A stretch of 5,965 bases of DNA, taken from assembly GCA_904501685.1 (NCBI GenBank), contig CAJGBX010000082.1, positions 1 to 5,965 on the forward strand, written 5' to 3'. Below are positions 4,596-5,965 of this stretch, in pieces (positions within the stretch are counted from its first letter, which is position 1; each line of letters begins with the position of its first letter). The stretch is from Clostridiaceae bacterium. GTDB taxonomy: Bacteria; Bacillota; Clostridia; Oscillospirales; Acutalibacteraceae. The translations under genes were made by a program, and so were the position numbers. The notes beneath the pieces are model-generated. The model ran no database searches, was not told the origin of the DNA, and saw only the letters and a list, made by a program, of their open reading frames with translations.

Positions 4596-4649
4596 CTCTC
4601 CCTCCGTCAAAACTTCGTTTTGCCACCTCCCTCGTCAGAGGGAGGCAAG
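4596..4649 (-). repeat. 54-nt double-hairpin repeat in inverted orientation, copy R3 (right boundary)
   Basis: On the minus strand it starts CTTG at 4649 and ends in GGAGGGAGAG at 4596, exactly 54 nt like R1. The first hairpin CCTCCCTC/GAGGGAGG (4626-4633 and 4638-4645) is identical to R1. The second hairpin has arms CAAAAC (4608-4613) and GTTTTG (4617-4622), different sequence but the same place and size. With R1 it forms an inverted pair around the DUF559 gene. Confidence 0.85.
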
Positions 4650-4677
4650 CTGGTCACTATGTTTACTTGATTTTAAT

Positions 4678-4697
4678 ATAACATTTTGCAATGTTAT
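4678..4697. other. short hairpin next to the repeat cassette
   Basis: ATAACATT (4678-4685), loop TTGC, AATGTTAT (4690-4697), a perfect 8-bp stem of almost only A-T pairs, followed by TTTTCAATC. It may be a weak terminator or chance in AT-rich DNA. Confidence 0.3.
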
Positions 4698-4751
4698 TTT
4701 CAATCTTTTTATAGTTTTTTCGTTGTGGCAAGGGCGTACCCCTGCACCCCT

Positions 4752-4784
4752 CTATATTGCCTTTGTTTTCAAAAGGTAATATAG
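4752..4784. repeat. long inverted repeat upstream of the zinc-ribbon gene
   Basis: CTATATTGCCTTT (4752-4764) pairs over 13 positions with 4772-4784, with a single G-T wobble, around a 7-nt loop. It lies 18 nt before the -35 box of the promoter at 4802-4830, so it is outside the transcript and could be an operator or an insertion scar. No T-run follows. Confidence 0.45.
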
Positions 4785-4801
4785 AACACCGCCAAATTGA
4801 C

Positions 4802-4830
4802 TTTACTTTTTAAATGGTTTGTGATATAAT
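4802..4830 (+). promoter_or_regulatory. extended -10 promoter of the zinc-ribbon/DUF2085 operon
   Basis: TTTACT (4802-4807), 17 nt, TATAAT (4825-4830), preceded by TGA for an extended -10. The predicted start is near 4837, leaving a leader of about 44 nt. An overlapping TTGACT at 4797 is a better -35 hexamer but would need a 22-nt spacer, so it is less likely. Confidence 0.7.
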
Positions 4831-4880
4831 GATTTTCGACAAATAATCTTTATTTTATATAATTTGAGAGGGGTTACAAC

Positions 4881-5477
4881 ATGGCAAAAATCATAATAAG
4901 GCGCAAGTCAAGTATGGCTGGATGCGCTCAAAACCATAACGTATATCTTTTGAACACTTTTGTAGGTGAATTAAAAAACGGCGGCGTGCTTGAAATACCA
5001 GTTGAGGTTGGTACTCACATGCTTTCTTTCAATAGCACAATGAAAAAGTTTGGAAAAAACGCCACATTTAACGCAGTAGTAAATGAACCTGATGAAGTGG
5101 TGGAATTAAAAACAAAATTTGGTATGAGCGGCGAATATGAAGTTGAGTATGCTGACAATAAGCCGCATATTCCTGTTGGTGTAAATGCAATAAATAATCA
5201 AGTTCAAAATACTGATTCTTCTGAAAACAAATCAGAAAATCAAAGCATTGCTACACAATCTTCTGGTTTGCATTGTCCCCGTTGTGGAAGTCATGATATT
5301 ATGCCCGTATCGGAAGTATCAACAAAAGGTAGGGATTTTAAGGTAGGGGATGCTTGTTGTGGCTATATGCTTTGTGGTCCTTTAGGTCTATTATGTGGTG
5401 CAACAGGAAAAGGAAAACAAACCACTACAAATACATATTGGATGTGTAAAGGTTGTGGAAATAAATTCCAAGTATAA
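4881..5477 (+). CDS. uncharacterised protein: N-terminal beta domain plus C-terminal split zinc ribbon
   Basis: ATG 4881 has AGAGGGG 8 nt upstream. The 198 residues divide in three. Residues 1-92 form a beta-rich domain: MAKIIIRRKSSMAGCA, VYLLNTFVGELKNG, then IPVEVGTHMLSF. This looks like the PEGA/carbohydrate-binding-like modules in which a 'v.ldg..vg.l.nG' strand pair precedes 'v..G.h.l'. Residues 95-128 are a polar Asn/Ser/Gln linker. Residues 131-198 hold CPRCG (Cys132, Cys135) and CKGCGNKF (Cys189, Cys192), a zinc ribbon whose halves are separated by 53 residues including a hydrophobic Gly/Cys-rich stretch GDACCGYMLCGPLGLLCG (156-173). That arrangement recalls LITAF-type ribbons that dip into membranes. 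No signal peptide is present. The stop overlaps the start of the DUF2085 membrane protein gene, which supports a membrane-linked role. Function unknown. Confidence 0.8.
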   Translation: MAKIIIRRKSSMAGCAQNHNVYLLNTFVGELKNGGVLEIPVEVGTHMLSFNSTMKKFGKNATFNAVVNEPDEVVELKTKFGMSGEYEVEYADNKPHIPVGVNAINNQVQNTDSSENKSENQSIATQSSGLHCPRCGSHDIMPVSEVSTKGRDFKVGDACCGYMLCGPLGLLCGATGKGKQTTTNTYWMCKGCGNKFQV

Positions 5478-5827
5478 TGGATAAAAAGACAAAACGTTGG
5501 ATTAAATCCCTGACAATCGCTCGAAAAATGTGGGGATGTCATCAAAAACCTGAACGTAGTTTTTTTATAAACGGCTATCAGCTCCCTTTATGCGCACGTT
5601 GTACGGGTGTTTTGATTGGATATTTATGTGCTGTGTTGCTGTTAGTTCTCGGCTGTGTAATAAATTATTTATTGTGTTTGGTGTTTCTCGTTCCACTTGT
5701 TTTGGACGGTGGTATACAACTATTATTTAATATTTTGTCAAACAACATTAGGAGATTTACTACAGGAATAATTTTCGGAATCGGGTTTATTCATTTGATA
5801 GCAAACTTAATTGTATTTTTGATATGA
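5477..5827 (+). CDS. DUF2085 family membrane protein
   Basis: At 116 residues it shows the DUF2085 signature: GCHQKPERSFFINGYQLPLCARCTG at residues 20-44, with Cys21-His22 and the Cys39-x2-Cys42 pair that could bind a metal or form a redox site. Hydrophobic segments follow at about 44-62, 64-82 (ending near Asp77-Gly78-Gly79, a conserved membrane acidic spot in the family) and 96-116. It is thus a small inner-membrane protein with three or so helices and a Cys/His cluster at the first membrane boundary. The function of the family is unknown. The ATG overlaps the preceding stop by one base (TAATG), and no good ribosome binding site is seen, so translation is probably coupled to the zinc-ribbon gene. 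The operon ends at the terminator just downstream. Confidence 0.87.
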   Translation: MDKKTKRWIKSLTIARKMWGCHQKPERSFFINGYQLPLCARCTGVLIGYLCAVLLLVLGCVINYLLCLVFLVPLVLDGGIQLLFNILSNNIRRFTTGIIFGIGFIHLIANLIVFLI

Positions 5828-5833
5828 AAGAAT

Positions 5834-5867
5834 AAAGCACAGACTTTGTTAGTCTGTGCTTTGCTTT
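5834..5867 (+). terminator. operon terminator
   Basis: Perfect 12-bp stem, AAAGCACAGACT (5834-5845), loop TTGTT, complement 5851-5862, then GCTTTTT. It starts 6 nt after the DUF2085 stop. The minus-strand reading also ends in a T-rich stretch, so it could serve a gene arriving from the right. Confidence 0.9.
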
Positions 5868-5902
5868 TTATGTCATATTCAGGGCTTTTTTAGTTGGTTT
5901 TC

Positions 5903-5924
5903 AAAAGTAGTAAAAAAGTAGTAA
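5903..5924 (+). repeat. 11-bp tandem repeat
   Basis: Two exact copies of AAAAGTAGTAA lie at 5903-5913 and 5914-5924, one helical turn apart. TTGCAA occurs twice just after (5927-5932 and 5942-5947 region). The window ends 41 nt later, so it cannot be told whether this belongs to a promoter region, an integration site or the end of a gene outside the window. Apart from this I see nothing supportable in 5868-5965. Confidence 0.5.
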
Positions 5925-5965
5925 AATTGCAAAATATCCTTGCAAGGCGTGGTATATGGTGGCAT

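Noticed and set aside
5363..5545. Minus-strand open frame of 60 codons
   Set aside because: It is antisense across the junction of the zinc-ribbon and DUF2085 genes, and no ribosome binding site is seen.
5879..5965. Minus-strand frame open to the window edge (28 codons), possible 3' end of a gene from the right
   Set aside because: It reads through the 11-bp tandem repeats as low-complexity Tyr/Phe/Thr text with no recognisable domain. The bidirectional terminator at 5834-5862 would suit it, but the evidence is too thin to call it.

Overview
This looks like a chromosomal segment of a low-GC, spore-forming anaerobe of the class Clostridia, probably a gut-type Oscillospiraceae/Ruminococcaceae relative. 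The clues are a recognisable spoVAD (forespore dipicolinic acid channel protein), a full-length DUF1846/UPF0371 gene, strong AGGAG-type ribosome binding sites, sigma-A-like promoters and many textbook intrinsic terminators. The genus assignment is an inference.

Layout. 1-333 (+): 3' end of a GNAT acetyltransferase. 245-1081 (-): the N-terminal two thirds of spoVAD. Homology stops at about 449, 6 nt before a strong hairpin terminator, so this is a truncated gene. 1082-1300: a regulatory island with a perfectly spaced sigma-A-like promoter, a terminator and a forespore-sigma-like promoter in series towards spoVAD, and a divergent + strand promoter. About 1306-1833 (+): a promoter-to-terminator transcription unit with no gene longer than 26 codons. 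It contains 52-55 nt tandem repeats, two tiny ORFs and competing hairpins, and is a candidate structured RNA or small-peptide locus. 1892-3376 (-): DUF1846 gene. 3523-3990 (-): low-molecular-weight protein tyrosine phosphatase. 4021-4649: a DUF559 (Vsr-fold) endonuclease gene bracketed by two inverted 54-nt double-hairpin repeats, plus a third, degenerate copy. 4681-4880: hairpins and a good extended -10 promoter. 4881-5827 (+): a two-gene operon of a zinc-ribbon protein and a DUF2085 membrane protein, coupled by a 1-nt overlap and closed by a perfect terminator. 5868-5965: no gene supported; an 11-bp tandem repeat.

The genes do not form one pathway. This is a patchwork of short units, each insulated by its own terminator. 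The points most worth attention are the DUF559 cassette, whose hairpins differ between copies by compensating base pairs, and the orphan 0.5-kb transcription unit with a repeat able to mask a ribosome binding site. No complete defence system, CRISPR-Cas locus, rRNA or tRNA was recognised.
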